The notes under the pieces were generated by a model, which worked only from the letters and a program-made list of their open reading frames with translations, had not been told where the DNA came from and made no database searches. This document shows, piece after piece, positions 1 to 8,369 of a DNA stretch of 11,480 nt. Position numbers and translations under genes: made by a program. Origin of the DNA: Calycina herbarum (Eukaryota; Ascomycota; Leotiomycetes; Helotiales; Pezizellaceae); NCBI GenBank assembly GCA_001414485.1, contig LLEY01000372.1:1-11480 (forward strand), read 5' to 3'. The number at the start of each line of letters is the position of its first letter. Position 1 is the first letter of the stretch.

Positions 1-950
1 CCCCTAAGAACCCCAAGACCCTTCTGATCCCCCCTCCCCAATCCAACCCCCACGAACAAATACCCAAGGATATCATGCGACACAACTCAAATTCCATTCA
101 TCCCGCTACCCACACCCAAGAAAAGCAAAAGAAAAAATACCGCTAGCTGCAAGAAAACTTCATCATCCATCAACCCATCAACTCATCAATCCACCATCCG
201 CACCAACCCAAAAAAAACGCCTCTCTCAAATGAAGAAAAATACTCAAAGAAAAGAGAAACCAGAAGGCGCCAACCCTCTATCCATACGCATAAATCATGT
301 TTCATAGGCCACCAAAAAAAAGGGGGAAAGCGAAGCAAGTATCGAAATTCGTCCATCCATCCATCCAGTTCGAGATCCATTCATGTGCTTCGAACCCCCC
401 CATTTCCTCCCATCCCTCCAAGAAGAAGAAAAGCAAAAGAACGCTCTCATGCATGCAAACACCCTCCCCAAACATGGGAAGGCTTTCTGGTATCCTGTCA
501 TGAATTGAAGAAGAAACGAGAAGCAGAAAAAGGAGCCAAAGCAAAAAATTCATCGCTAAATCCAGATGTAGAGGAGTCGAGGAGGAGTAGAATGGGTATG
601 CGTAGTTCGATAGTTAAGAGTTGACGGGTATGAGGATCGAAAAAATCGAGGGGAGGAGTCGATATGGAGGGGAATGGGGTATCGAATTCGTTGCGAAACA
701 CAAAGGCGTATGTATAAGAGGATGAAAGCAATAGAACCAAGCCGAACCAAAGCCATTGGAAGAAATCTATTTCTCATTCATCAAAGTCGTTAGAACCCGT
801 CCAGAGGCCAGGTAAAATATTATGCCTCACTGAGATCTGTTGATCTCTAGTATCGTGTAAAGTTGAGTTTGACGCTGACTAGCTGGCTTTGAAGACGACG
901 CGTGGTCGAAAAATCTACAAACATAATAACACCATCCTTCAACCTTCACA
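1..950. other. Gene-free left flank, low complexity
   Basis: No coding region is supported here. The open frames are short, overlap one another on both strands and translate to low-complexity Phe/Ser/Lys/Pro-rich strings without any family resemblance. Bases 1-60 are C-rich, 160-200 are rich in CATC-like words, and 353-367 is a short (CCAT) microsatellite of almost four units. Bases 560-670 are purine-rich (GAGGAG-type). Bases from about 830 to 950 are probably the 3' untranslated region of the cyclin gene that ends at 951 on the minus strand. The rest may be the promoter or UTR of a gene beyond the left edge, which cannot be decided from this window. Confidence 0.6.
353..367. repeat. (CCAT)n microsatellite
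   Basis: Three full CCAT units followed by CCA, uninterrupted. It is short and lies in non-coding sequence, with scattered CATC words around 160-200. It is an ordinary simple repeat. Confidence 0.7.
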
Positions 951-2442
951 TCAGGGAGAAGTTGGCCCGGGCACGACAGGGTCGTCCGCATAGGCCATTT
1001 GGGATGTAGCTGACAAGGAGCCATTGCGTTGAGCAATGACTTCTCGTGCGTAAAATTCCACCAGCATGGTACCATAAGCCTCAAGTTCTTCTACCGGAAC
1101 CGATAATCTAAAGTCGTTCAGGAGAAGGAATTGGAGCTCAAGGTGGTTCAATTCTGCTAATGGTAATCCGCCAACCTGTTTGAGAAATTAGTAAAATATA
1201 TATTGCAGAAGAGGGGTATCATGCCTTTGCATATCTAGAGTTCGTGTAAAACACATCAGAAAAGAATTTGCTAGCACAAGTAACACCAGCAATCACAAGC
1301 CGATGAATATTGAAACTATCCACAACAAAAAAGTGCGATAGGGGAAAGGCAGCAGAACTTGGTTCAGCTGGTGCATGAGTGTATTGAGCTTTCTGAAAAT
1401 CAGCATCCATTTCTGGAACACTTCTAGATGTAGCAGGTGGGCTATCTGCCAAATCCGAACCCTCTGCTGAATATCCAGTGGAAGGTCTCGAATTCTCCTG
1501 ATCCACAGAATCTCGACGTAAATTCTGAGCAGGGCCGGCATTAACACGCTCGGTCATGCGATCAAAGTATACTAATAAACTCAAGAAGACCTCGTATGTC
1601 GTAGGACAATACTTATGTATTCGGCTCAAGTAACTCAATATGGTTATGCTGGGCACGTTTTTCCCATGAAAAGCCAAAACGCTAGAAGAAGTTGCGCTGA
1701 TATTGGCGGAAGGATCTCCAGATGATAGCGGACGATGTAAATTATCATGCTGCTGATCATTTGTCGTGGTTATTTTTGTGAGAAGGCCTGCCACCATTTC
1801 AATAATGTCGGTGATTGGCATCCCACTAATTTCATATTTTACGGTGGAATCGTTCGCGGCTCGCCGTCTTCCCCCTCTGGATGAAAACTCCTGGGCAGCA
1901 AAACTCTGGATATGTGCAAGATCCCGGACTTGGATGGTAGTTCCAACATAACCCTTCACGTCGTCCAACGATTTGACCGGCCTTGAAAGAGGCTGGGTCG
2001 AGGATTCTTGGGTAGCACTATTTGGTGACTCGTATTCTAAAGCGGGGTTGTCATAAGGTGATCTTTCTGGGTTTGTGGTAGTCCTGGCCATGTTCTCCTG
2101 GCTCGGGAAACGGGTTTTTATATGCGAGGTTGGATGAGGACTCGAGCTCAAGGGTGGGGATGGTTGCTGTCCGGCTTTCACTTCCATCTTTCCTTCCACG
2201 ATTTCCACCCCAGAATCATGTTGTGTCGGCCTTGTGTATGGGCTGGAAGCGGCGGTATCCGCAGGGGCGGTGGGATGAGGTCGAGGACTGGGAGGCTCGG
2301 CTCGTGAGGGTTGTCGATATAGGGATTCAGCTGAGGAACGCTGTTGCCCAGATGCGCTTCTCATGTTCAGAGAGCGATGATAATGGGATCGTGTAGTGTC
2401 CGATCCAAAATCGCTGCCGTAGTCGCTGATGACCGCGGCCAT
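951..2442 (-). CDS. preg: Pho80-type cyclin, PREG-like (phosphate signalling)
   Basis: Two exons on the minus strand, 2442-1225 and 1175-951, give 480 residues. The N-terminal half (about 1-200) is Ser/Pro-rich and probably disordered. The cyclin box of the Pho80 (PF08613) family starts near residue 260 (PSITILSYLSRIHKYCPTTY, then YFDRM). It is interrupted by a polar insert at about 300-368 and resumes with SHFFVVDSFNIHRLVIAG, FYTNSRYAK and, from exon 2, VGGLPLAELNHLELQFLL. Known for the family: Pho80/PREG binds the Pho85-type kinase and holds the phosphate-starvation activator (Pho4/NUC-1) inactive when phosphate is ample. The length is close to what I recall for Neurospora PREG. ATG 2442 is chosen for its strong context (G at -3 and +4); the only other nearby ATG (2450) is out of frame. 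The intron has a GC donor. The alternative is another Pho80-family (Pcl-type) cyclin; the family is secure, the exact orthologue less so. Confidence 0.88.
1176..1224 (-). other. 49-nt GC-AG intron in the cyclin gene
   Basis: Read on the minus strand, exon 1 ends ...TATGCAAAG, the intron begins GCATGATACC and ends with TTTACTAATTTCTCAAACAG, and exon 2 begins GTTGGCGGA. Joining at these points gives RYAK|VGGLPL, the expected conserved run of this cyclin family. Reading straight on instead reaches a stop (TGA) two codons later. The branch-point word ACTAAT and the CAG acceptor are consensus; only the donor is GC rather than GT. Confidence 0.85.
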
Positions 2443-2508
2443 ATCAACATGCAATTCGTACGAGAAGTTCTACGAGAAGTTCGCGGTACTGCGGGGTACA
2501 ATCAGCAT
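2367..2508 (-). promoter_or_regulatory. Two upstream ORFs in the cyclin leader
   Basis: Upstream of the cyclin ATG (2442) on the minus strand lie two short ORFs. uORF1 runs 2508-2470 (12 codons plus stop) and ends before the gene. uORF2 starts at ATG 2450 in another frame, overlaps the real start and ends at TGA 2369-2367 (27 codons plus stop). uORF2 has a weak context (T at -3), so leaky scanning to the strong ATG at 2442 is plausible. Whether both are in the mRNA depends on the transcription start, which cannot be seen. A role in translational control is inference. Confidence 0.5.
2459..2482. repeat. 12-bp tandem duplication
   Basis: The word TACGAGAAGTTC occurs twice head to tail, without mismatch, just upstream of the cyclin start codon and overlapping the end of uORF1. 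It probably arose by local slippage. Confidence 0.8.
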
Positions 2509-3210
2509 GTGCTTTTGTGGGTGTAATCGTAATCGGACGAGGAGCAGCAACAGCGGGCGCAGTATGCAAGGACAACCAAATTCGCAGCAGTTTGTTCTTG
2601 AATGGATGGAGACGCGTCTTTGTAGGAGAGGGAGATTGAGTGAAGCGCCAGGGGAAATTTATCAAGCAGCAGCCACGACAGAAAAGGCTGATCGCAAAAA
2701 GAAGCACAACTCCGCGTACAAACCAACCACGCGGCCCAGGGGCACTTGACAGGAGAGTAGGACGATAGCAGCGTTGCGAGAACCAAACACGCTCTTCTGC
2801 TGCCACGATATCACGTTTATGGAGGGGAAGGGGAGGAGGACTGAGATGGCGAGCGCATGCGTGAATTACTTGACAATCGAGCTTCCAGGCGAGGGAGGGA
2901 GGGCAAGGCAGGTAGGTGAAGGCACCCCCACGAGGCTTATCGATGGAGCGAGACGGGGAGTTTTGCTTACCTGCTGCATTCCTAAAGTTCAGTAGAAAGT
3001 CGAGGGGATGTGCGCGGGGTGATGATCAACGCGATCCAACAATCATCGCAGTGGTGGACGATATCGCGGTATATCTGGGTGTGGTGTTGAAGCAGGTTGA
3101 TGGTAAACGTTCCCCCAGGCTGGCCTAAACATAAACGTGGGTCGGAAAGTTGAGTTGAGCCAACACGTCGATTGTCCGCCACCGGATGACGAGCCTTTGT
3201 GGATCCCGAG

Positions 3211-3240
3211 AGATGCCAGGAGATGCCAGGAGATGCCAGG
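3211..3240. repeat. 10-bp x 3 tandem repeat
   Basis: Three perfect head-to-tail copies of AGATGCCAGG, with a further AG at each side. It lies in the gene-free stretch between the cyclin and PRE3. Three identical copies suggest recent expansion. Confidence 0.9.
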
Positions 3241-3536
3241 AGGGACGAAGGAGAAGGAGCGAATCACCCCTACGACTCCAATACTGAACAATGGGCGCGA
3301 TTCTCAAGAACCCCCAAAATAAAAATTCAAAGTATAAAAAAAGAGGGCGATAATCCGCTTCACCGGGACAGATATATCACTTTCGTCACATCCGACATCT
3401 GCACGCCAACTAATCAATACTGGGGTTATGGATCCGCCGGCGCATGTGCAGTGCTGCCACAGTTGATAAATCGATAGGTACCTACTGTATGGTATGGACC
3501 GATTTCAGCACTTGGCTCAAGTGGTGTCGAATAGTG

Positions 3537-3568
3537 GCGTATGGGCGTATGGGCGTATGAGCGTATGC
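3537..3568. repeat. 8-bp x 4 tandem repeat
   Basis: Four head-to-tail copies of GCGTATGN; the first two end in G, the third in A and the fourth in C. It lies in the same gene-free stretch as the 10-bp repeat and is not part of a coding frame. Confidence 0.9.
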
Positions 3569-4086
3569 CATTATCCTTCCACGAGTAGAAATGCTCGAGG
3601 CTGACACGAGGCGCCCTGCTTGCCAAACAAACGCCGCGGTTTTATATGTGGGGGGTACTTGTACTCGGGGGTGTGTCTAGGCTAGGGGGGGGGTGGATTG
3701 AAGCCTCAAGATCTTCTCGTTGACAGCAATGAAACATCATCTTGGTCAACGGCAGTGAACGGCTGGGACCGGTTGTACTACATCGATGCGGTCAGCACGC
3801 AAGTGAGCAAGCAGCACCTCATAACCCTCTCACATCTCCCACGACCCTCTGCAATATACATCCATTCGTAAGACCAAATCCTTGGATGTGTATTTTCTTA
3901 TTTTCCTTCGAGGATAATCACGACACTCGTCATCCACGAAAATGCATCCCTTCCTCTCCTTCCGTCCCTCACCGCTGCCCTTCATGGGAAGAGACCTTCT
4001 TGACCGCTCATACAACCCTGCTCACGAAAATGCGCCCCGAACACCATGCCATTAATGCTCGTTCCTAATTGTACAGTACATTTTGC

Positions 4087-5059
4087 CTATTGGTGGCGGA
4101 CTGCGTAATCCGTATCTGGCAGATACAGATGGCGATTAGCCCCAGCAGCCGTCAAGACCACCATTCTGATCACGCCTCCCGAACTCCCATCCCACTTGAT
4201 GGCCTCTTGTAATGCGCCCTTGACAAAGTTGACTGCCTCTTTCTCTTCCATTCCCTCCTTCCAGTTGGCGTCGCAGTATCCGTAAATGTATGTTGATCCA
4301 GATCCTCCGATGGCATATGATTGCTTGTGTAACGATCCTCCCAGTGGTATCGAATAAACCTGTCCACCATGTCGCTCGTCCCAGCCAGCAATGATCAAAC
4401 CGGCACTGCCTAAAATCAGTACTCATACGTCTCAGGTAAAAGCCATAGAACCATACCTCAATCGATCCTTGTTGTCGTAACACAACTCCTGGAACATCGC
4501 CGCGGCTGTTTGGGTGGTGGGTGGTCGTCCATTTTGAATTCCATACATTCCCAGTTGATAATGAACAATATCCGCAACTGCTTGTGTATCTGCCGCAGAT
4601 CCTGACCGACAACACCAGATCGTATCGTTGACTTGTGTAAGCTTGTCCGTAACTCGGTTTGCAATATAAGCTCCAGTTGTGGTTCTACTATCCGCGCCTA
4701 ATCATTCAACATATCAGCCTGTGACCTAAATCCATCCAACCCCCAATGAGACGTACCCAATATAACACCGTCCTTGAAGTTGATGGCCATACTAGCTCGA
4801 AGTTAGGTTGATGCTGCCGCCGGAGGGGGAGTTCCTAGAACTGAAGCTTACATCGAAGTTCCTAAGCTGCGAACACCATTAGTTAATTGTAATGGAAACT
4901 GGTTGGCAGATCTTACTTGACTTCTCCCTTCTTCAGGCGATCCATATCAACGTGGATTCCATCTATGGGAAGTTCTAATCAGCTATTGCTTCAAGTGTTG
5001 ACCATCCAAATGCGTAAAACCATACCTTCATTCAGCATTCCTGAGGTACCGAACTCCAT
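4087..5059 (-). CDS. pre3: 20S proteasome subunit beta-1 (PRE3-type)
   Basis: Six exons on the minus strand (5059-5026, 4962-4917, 4866-4852, 4791-4757, 4697-4457, 4405-4087) encode 229 residues. All five introns are GT-AG, 50-63 nt. Residues 1-29 are a propeptide cut before Thr30 (mature Thr1) in the run KKGEVNLGTSIM. In mature numbering Asp17 ([15 protein letters not shown]), Lys33 (TDKLTQ) and the conserved Ser129 region ([13 protein letters not shown]) are present. Arg45 (WCCRSGS) is the basic S1-pocket residue of beta-1, which cleaves after acidic residues (caspase-like activity) in the proteasome core, cytosol and nucleus. The C-terminal [17 protein letters not shown] is diagnostic of this subunit. 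Start choice: first ATG in frame, giving a propeptide somewhat longer than yeast. At the last intron the acceptor GCAG (4406) is used; the TAG four bases upstream would break the frame. Identity is secure. Confidence 0.95.
4852..4866 (-). other. pre3: 15-nt microexon of PRE3 encoding the Thr1 region
   Basis: On the minus strand, TTCGCAG is followed by CTTAGGAACTTCGAT and then a GTAAGC donor. With AA from the previous exon and T from the next this reads Asn-Leu-Gly-Thr-Ser-Ile, exactly the family's propeptide cleavage site and catalytic threonine. The flanking introns are 50 nt (4916-4867, branch word AACTAAT) and 60 nt (4851-4792, branch word CTAAC). Skipping the exon would remove five codons in frame, including the nucleophile. 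Confidence 0.93.
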
Positions 5060-5658
5060 GATGACTAGCGATTGCGGTGGGTATTTGGGAGAGAATTGAA
5101 TTGTGTAGAGAAAGTTGTGTATGACGTTGGCAACTTCCAGGTTGATGGAGCTGCTTGCTGTTGTCGCCGAAGCTCTGGGAGCTCAGGCAGTCGAGACGCG
5201 AGGCTACACGTGACAAAGATTACTCAGCGGCGATGTATGTACAAAAACTTACAGCGAATGTTATCAGGCTCGATTGTCCTTAAAGGCTAGAACAACGAGA
5301 GCTTTTTACTGGCGAGGCTGTTTTAAGTCTCAAAAGTAGATTGGGAGAAATCATAGATGGACCTTTGGTTGTTGCTTCTGGTTGTTTTATTTCTTTTCAA
5401 GTCGGTAGTGTTACTCCAGCATAAAAGTACTGCATAAATCCCAAGATTTGACAATTCTTGCATGAAAGAAAGTTGAGTATAAGTGTATATCGAAATTCTT
5501 CTTCCAAAAGGCCTTCCCATCGAGTTGAACTCCGAACTTCAATCAAATGCTTCCCAATGATGACCCAATAACGCCCTGCTCTGATGCCTCAACCTACCTC
5601 CCAATCTATATACACCACCTAATCAAACAACCTTCTCATAATACACCTACCAAATAAT
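5060..5658. promoter_or_regulatory. PRE3 promoter and ERV2 3' flank
   Basis: No gene is seen. Read on the minus strand, the 70 bases before the PRE3 ATG are CT- and CA-rich, as is usual for fungal leaders. A perfect palindromic E-box CACGTG sits at 5207-5212, about 150 bp upstream of the PRE3 start. A GTAAGT word on the minus strand near 5246 could be the donor of a 5'-UTR intron, but no clear acceptor decides this. Bases from about 5560 to 5658 should hold the ERV2 3' UTR. Confidence 0.5.
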
Positions 5659-6378
5659 CTACCCTCCTCTAGTCAACCTAAAAAATGTCAGCACTTCCCC
5701 TTCACAATATATAAATCCTAAAACTTACCCCTCCTTATCACTTAAAGTCAACGGCGTAAACCCTTCCTTCTTCCCCTTCTCCTTCCCCTCCACCGGATCC
5801 TCCGCACACCCACAATCATAAAAGTCCCCAATATTCGAGCAATCAAAAAGCGGTTTCTTCAGCCTCTTATTAACCTCATTATGCACATGGCACGCCCACG
5901 CCGCCGCCGTAGATCTCGTAGCGACTTGGGGAGGGAACTTCTTCAATATCTTCTGGAAATGGCGGGCGCAGTCGCCGCAGGGGTATAGACGGGCGAAGAG
6001 GTGGATGTAGGATTGGAGGGCTGCGCTGTCGTCGGGCGTGGGCTTGTCGGGGAATTTGGCCATCATTGTGTGTAGGAGTTTCCAGGAGGCGTGGCCTAGT
6101 TCTGCTCTGGTGGTTTTCTGTTAGTACATAGGTATGGGGAAGAGAAGGGGAGAAGAGAGAGGAAGGTACTTTAATGTGGCATTCTCGATTTTGGGTGCTG
6201 TTGCGGTGCCTTTTAATATACTATCATCGAGCTTTGCTAGGGGTTGCTGGTTTGAAGAGAGATATTCCGAGTTCCCTGAATCCTCTCCGCGGTTGTTGAC
6301 TGAAAGGATGAATGTGAAGCTTAGGAACGTTGCGATTGCTACTGCTATTAGCACAGCGAAGCGTTGTCTTCGTGTCAT
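5659..6378 (-). CDS. erv2: FAD-linked sulfhydryl oxidase, Erv2-type (ER)
   Basis: Three exons on the minus strand (6378-6170, 6106-5729, 5677-5659) give 201 residues. A hydrophobic segment at about 7-26 is a signal anchor, placing the enzyme in the secretory pathway. The Erv/ALR domain spans about 70-172: GHASWKLLHTM, the active-site CGDC at 113-116, the FAD-binding HVHNEVNKRLKK helix, and C142/C159 in the family's CX16C spacing. A C-terminal CGC (168-170) is the shuttle motif typical of Erv2 rather than mitochondrial Erv1. Known role: it makes disulphides de novo with oxygen as acceptor and passes them to PDI. Intron 1 (6169-6107) has a weak donor (GTACCT) but a strong ACTAAC branch point. 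Intron 2 (5728-5678) has a perfect GTAAGT donor that overlaps the first in-frame stop (TAA, 5727-5725); splicing adds the tail LTRGG. Without intron 2 the protein would end at 196 residues. Confidence 0.9.
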
Positions 6379-6918
6379 CTCGAATGATTTCCTATGCGGC
6401 TGGAGGTTCAGCAGATGGGAATCGTAATGGCGTAGTGGCCTCTCGGCGAGTTTCTAGATTCGATGAGGAATACAGAGAAACAAAGAAGAAGTGAGAGTTG
6501 TGATATGAATCCTCACCAGGTACCTATCTCTCCATTATCACGCGAGTCCTCGTTGGATGATTTCTGGTTTCAGTTGTTTAGATGAGATGGTAGGCCAGTA
6601 GGAGGACCCCGGAATTCAGCCCTTTCACTCCCCCTGGCGTGGTTTCTAATCGCCTGGACAAGCCTATAAGATTGCAAGGCACCACCTGCAACTTCCCTGT
6701 AGCTGCGTGCAACCCCACCAGTAGTGGCCAGTACCAGTACCGCCACGTTCTTTTCCCCTCCGCGATCGCACAAAAATAATTGTGTACAGTAACTACCTCA
6801 TCTCACCGTCAGCATACCCGATACAATCCACTGTTTGGTGACTCTTTTCTCCCAGAGACTACTTCAATTGCTCTCGAAATCCCTTCTTCCCTTCCAAGTA
6901 CTTTCTATAGCATTCAAG
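6379..6918. promoter_or_regulatory. Divergent promoter, ERV2 / aminotransferase
   Basis: This 540-bp region separates the ERV2 start (minus) from the aminotransferase start (plus). It must hold both promoters. The last 80 bases before ATG 6919 are CT-rich, a usual fungal leader. A TGACTC word at 6839-6844 matches the core of the Gcn4/CPC-1 amino-acid-starvation site. No gene is supported; the frames here are short and featureless. Confidence 0.65.
6839..6844 (+). promoter_or_regulatory. Possible Gcn4/CPC-1 site (TGACTC)
   Basis: TGACTC lies 75 bp upstream of the aminotransferase ATG. The Gcn4/CPC-1 consensus is TGACTCA; the last base here is T, so this is a 6-of-7 match. General amino-acid control of branched-chain transaminases is known in fungi, which makes the site plausible, but a six-base word occurs often by chance. 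Confidence 0.3.
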
Positions 6919-8369
6919 ATGGTTTTCCCCCCACCCCCCGTCAACACTATTGACTGGAGTGATATTGGATTCAAAGTTCGAGAGGGTGAGTCAAATCCAT
7001 GAACCGAAACCCGGAATGCTTTCTTTGAGGATATTCCCTAAATCTGATTTACGCAAATGAACATGGGAGAATTGGGAAATACTCATCAAATTTCTTCTGT
7101 GTTATTCACGCAATTAGACCTATTCTGCGAGACCTTTCTATTAGGAAAAAGTCTCCCTTCTTGTGAACCAAGAAACAACCTAATACTTCCCTCTTCCATT
7201 GTCACCGCAGACTGAAATTATTGCTAACAATTCTTCCCCCAGTAAACGGACACATCGAATCTCACTACAGCATCAAAACAGGAGTATGGTCCGCCCCAAA
7301 ATTCGTCACCGACCCCTTCCTCAAAATCCACGGCATGGCCCCAGGTCTCAACTACGGCCAACAAGCCTACGAAGGATTAAAAGCCTTCCGAACAGCAGAC
7401 AACAAAATCACCATCTTCCGTCCCCAGAAGAATGCCCTCCGCCTCCAACACTCCGCCTCCTTCATCTCCGTCCCTCCAGTCCCAGAAGAGAAATTCATGG
7501 AGTGTGTTCACGCCGCTGTAGCACTAAATGCTGCCTTCGTCCCACCCCATGAGACTGGTGCTGCTATGTATATCCGACCTTTGATCTTTGGTTCGTGTGC
7601 ACAATTGGGGCTGAGTCCGCCGGAGGAATATATGTTTTGTGTTTATGTTCTGCCAGTCGGTGTTTACCATGGTGTGCATCCGGTTAAGGCTTTGATTCTT
7701 GAGGAATTCGATCGCTCAGCTCCAGATGGTACGGGAAGTGCGAAGGTGGGAGGAAATTACGCACCGGTATTGAGATGGAGTGATAAAGCCAGGAACGAGG
7801 GATATGGAATTACATTACATTTGGATAGCAAGACGAGAAGCGAGATTGATGAATTCTCCACTAGTGGATTTATTGGGGTGAAGAAGGAGGGAGAGAATGT
7901 TACGTTGGTGGTGCCGGATAGCAAGTGTGTTATTAAGAGTGTTACTAGTGACAGTTGTCTCCGAATTGCAGAGAGCAAAGGCTGGAAGGTTGAGGAGCGA
8001 TCGGTATGCCCCCCTTTCCCCTTTCCCGTTCCATTTTCCACATACCTAATTAACACTCTACAGATCAAATACGAAGAACTCCCCTCCTTCACCGAAGTCT
8101 TCGCCGCCGGCACAGCCGCAGCACTCGTCCCCATAAAATCCATAACCCGCACCTCCCGAAACGAAACCACACAATATATCAAAGAAGACTCAGAGGAACC
8201 AGGTCCAATTTGTGTTGAGATCTTGTCCACACTTAAGGGTATCCAGCAGGGTAAGGTAAAGGATACTTTTGGCTGGAATTCAAATGTTGAGGAGGTTGAT
8301 GCTAAGAAGTATGAGGATAAGGCGGGCGAGACGAATGGGGTTAAGAATGGGGTTGATGTGCTGCCTTAG
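6919..8369 (+). CDS. Branched-chain amino acid aminotransferase-like
   Basis: Three exons (6919-6985, 7243-8003, 8064-8369) give 377 residues of the fold-type IV PLP aminotransferase family. These enzymes reversibly transaminate Leu, Ile and Val with 2-oxoglutarate. Visible motifs: AYEGLKAFR (64-72), the YIRPLIFGS run (about 133-141), the PLP lysine at 190 in SAKVGGNYAP, EFSTSGF (226-232) in the place of the usual EVGTMN/EGAGEN loop, and AAGTAAALVPI (290-300). The usual LPG(V/I)TR phosphate-binding run is replaced by VIKSVTSDS (about 253-261), a pattern I associate with a fungus-specific subgroup. No mitochondrial presequence is seen (MVFPPPPVNT start), so a cytosolic place is inferred. Intron 1 is long (257 nt) with a GTGAGT donor and CTAAC branch; exon 1 joins as VREVNGH. 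Intron 2 (60 nt) joins EERS|IKYEEL and has no in-frame stop. The exact substrate (primary or secondary metabolism) cannot be read from the sequence. Confidence 0.92.

Larger units (their letters stand above)
2443..4086. other. 1.6-kb intergenic region, cyclin promoter side
   Basis: This lies between the cyclin start and the PRE3 stop, both on the minus strand, so it should hold the cyclin promoter and leader and the PRE3 3' UTR. No supported gene: open frames on both strands are short and without recognisable domains. It contains a CACGTT word at 2812-2817 (a lower-affinity Pho4/NUC-1-type E-box), a 10-bp x 3 repeat (3211-3240), an 8-bp x 4 repeat (3537-3568) and a G-run region near 3640-3700. 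Confidence 0.6.

Noticed and set aside
302..553. Several overlapping frames on both strands in the left 800 bp
   Set aside because: Low-complexity translations that contradict one another; no motif supports any of them.
2444..2806. 120-residue minus-strand frame upstream of the cyclin
   Set aside because: It overlaps the cyclin leader, has no recognisable motif and ends beside the true start; better explained as UTR/promoter.
3742..4068. 108-residue plus-strand frame opposite the PRE3 3' flank
   Set aside because: Composition is irregular, no family is recognised, and the PRE3 3' UTR should lie here.
4136..4615. 159-residue minus-strand frame across PRE3
   Set aside because: It is a shadow in another frame of the PRE3 exons and runs across an intron; the PRE3 reading is unambiguous.
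5133..5142. GTTGGCAAC as a proteasome (Rpn4/PACE) element before PRE3
   Set aside because: Only 7 of 9 bases match GGTGGCAAA, and I cannot show that this control operates in filamentous fungi.
7757..8230. 157-residue frame antisense to the aminotransferase
   Set aside because: It lies opposite a well-conserved enzyme and has no domain of its own.
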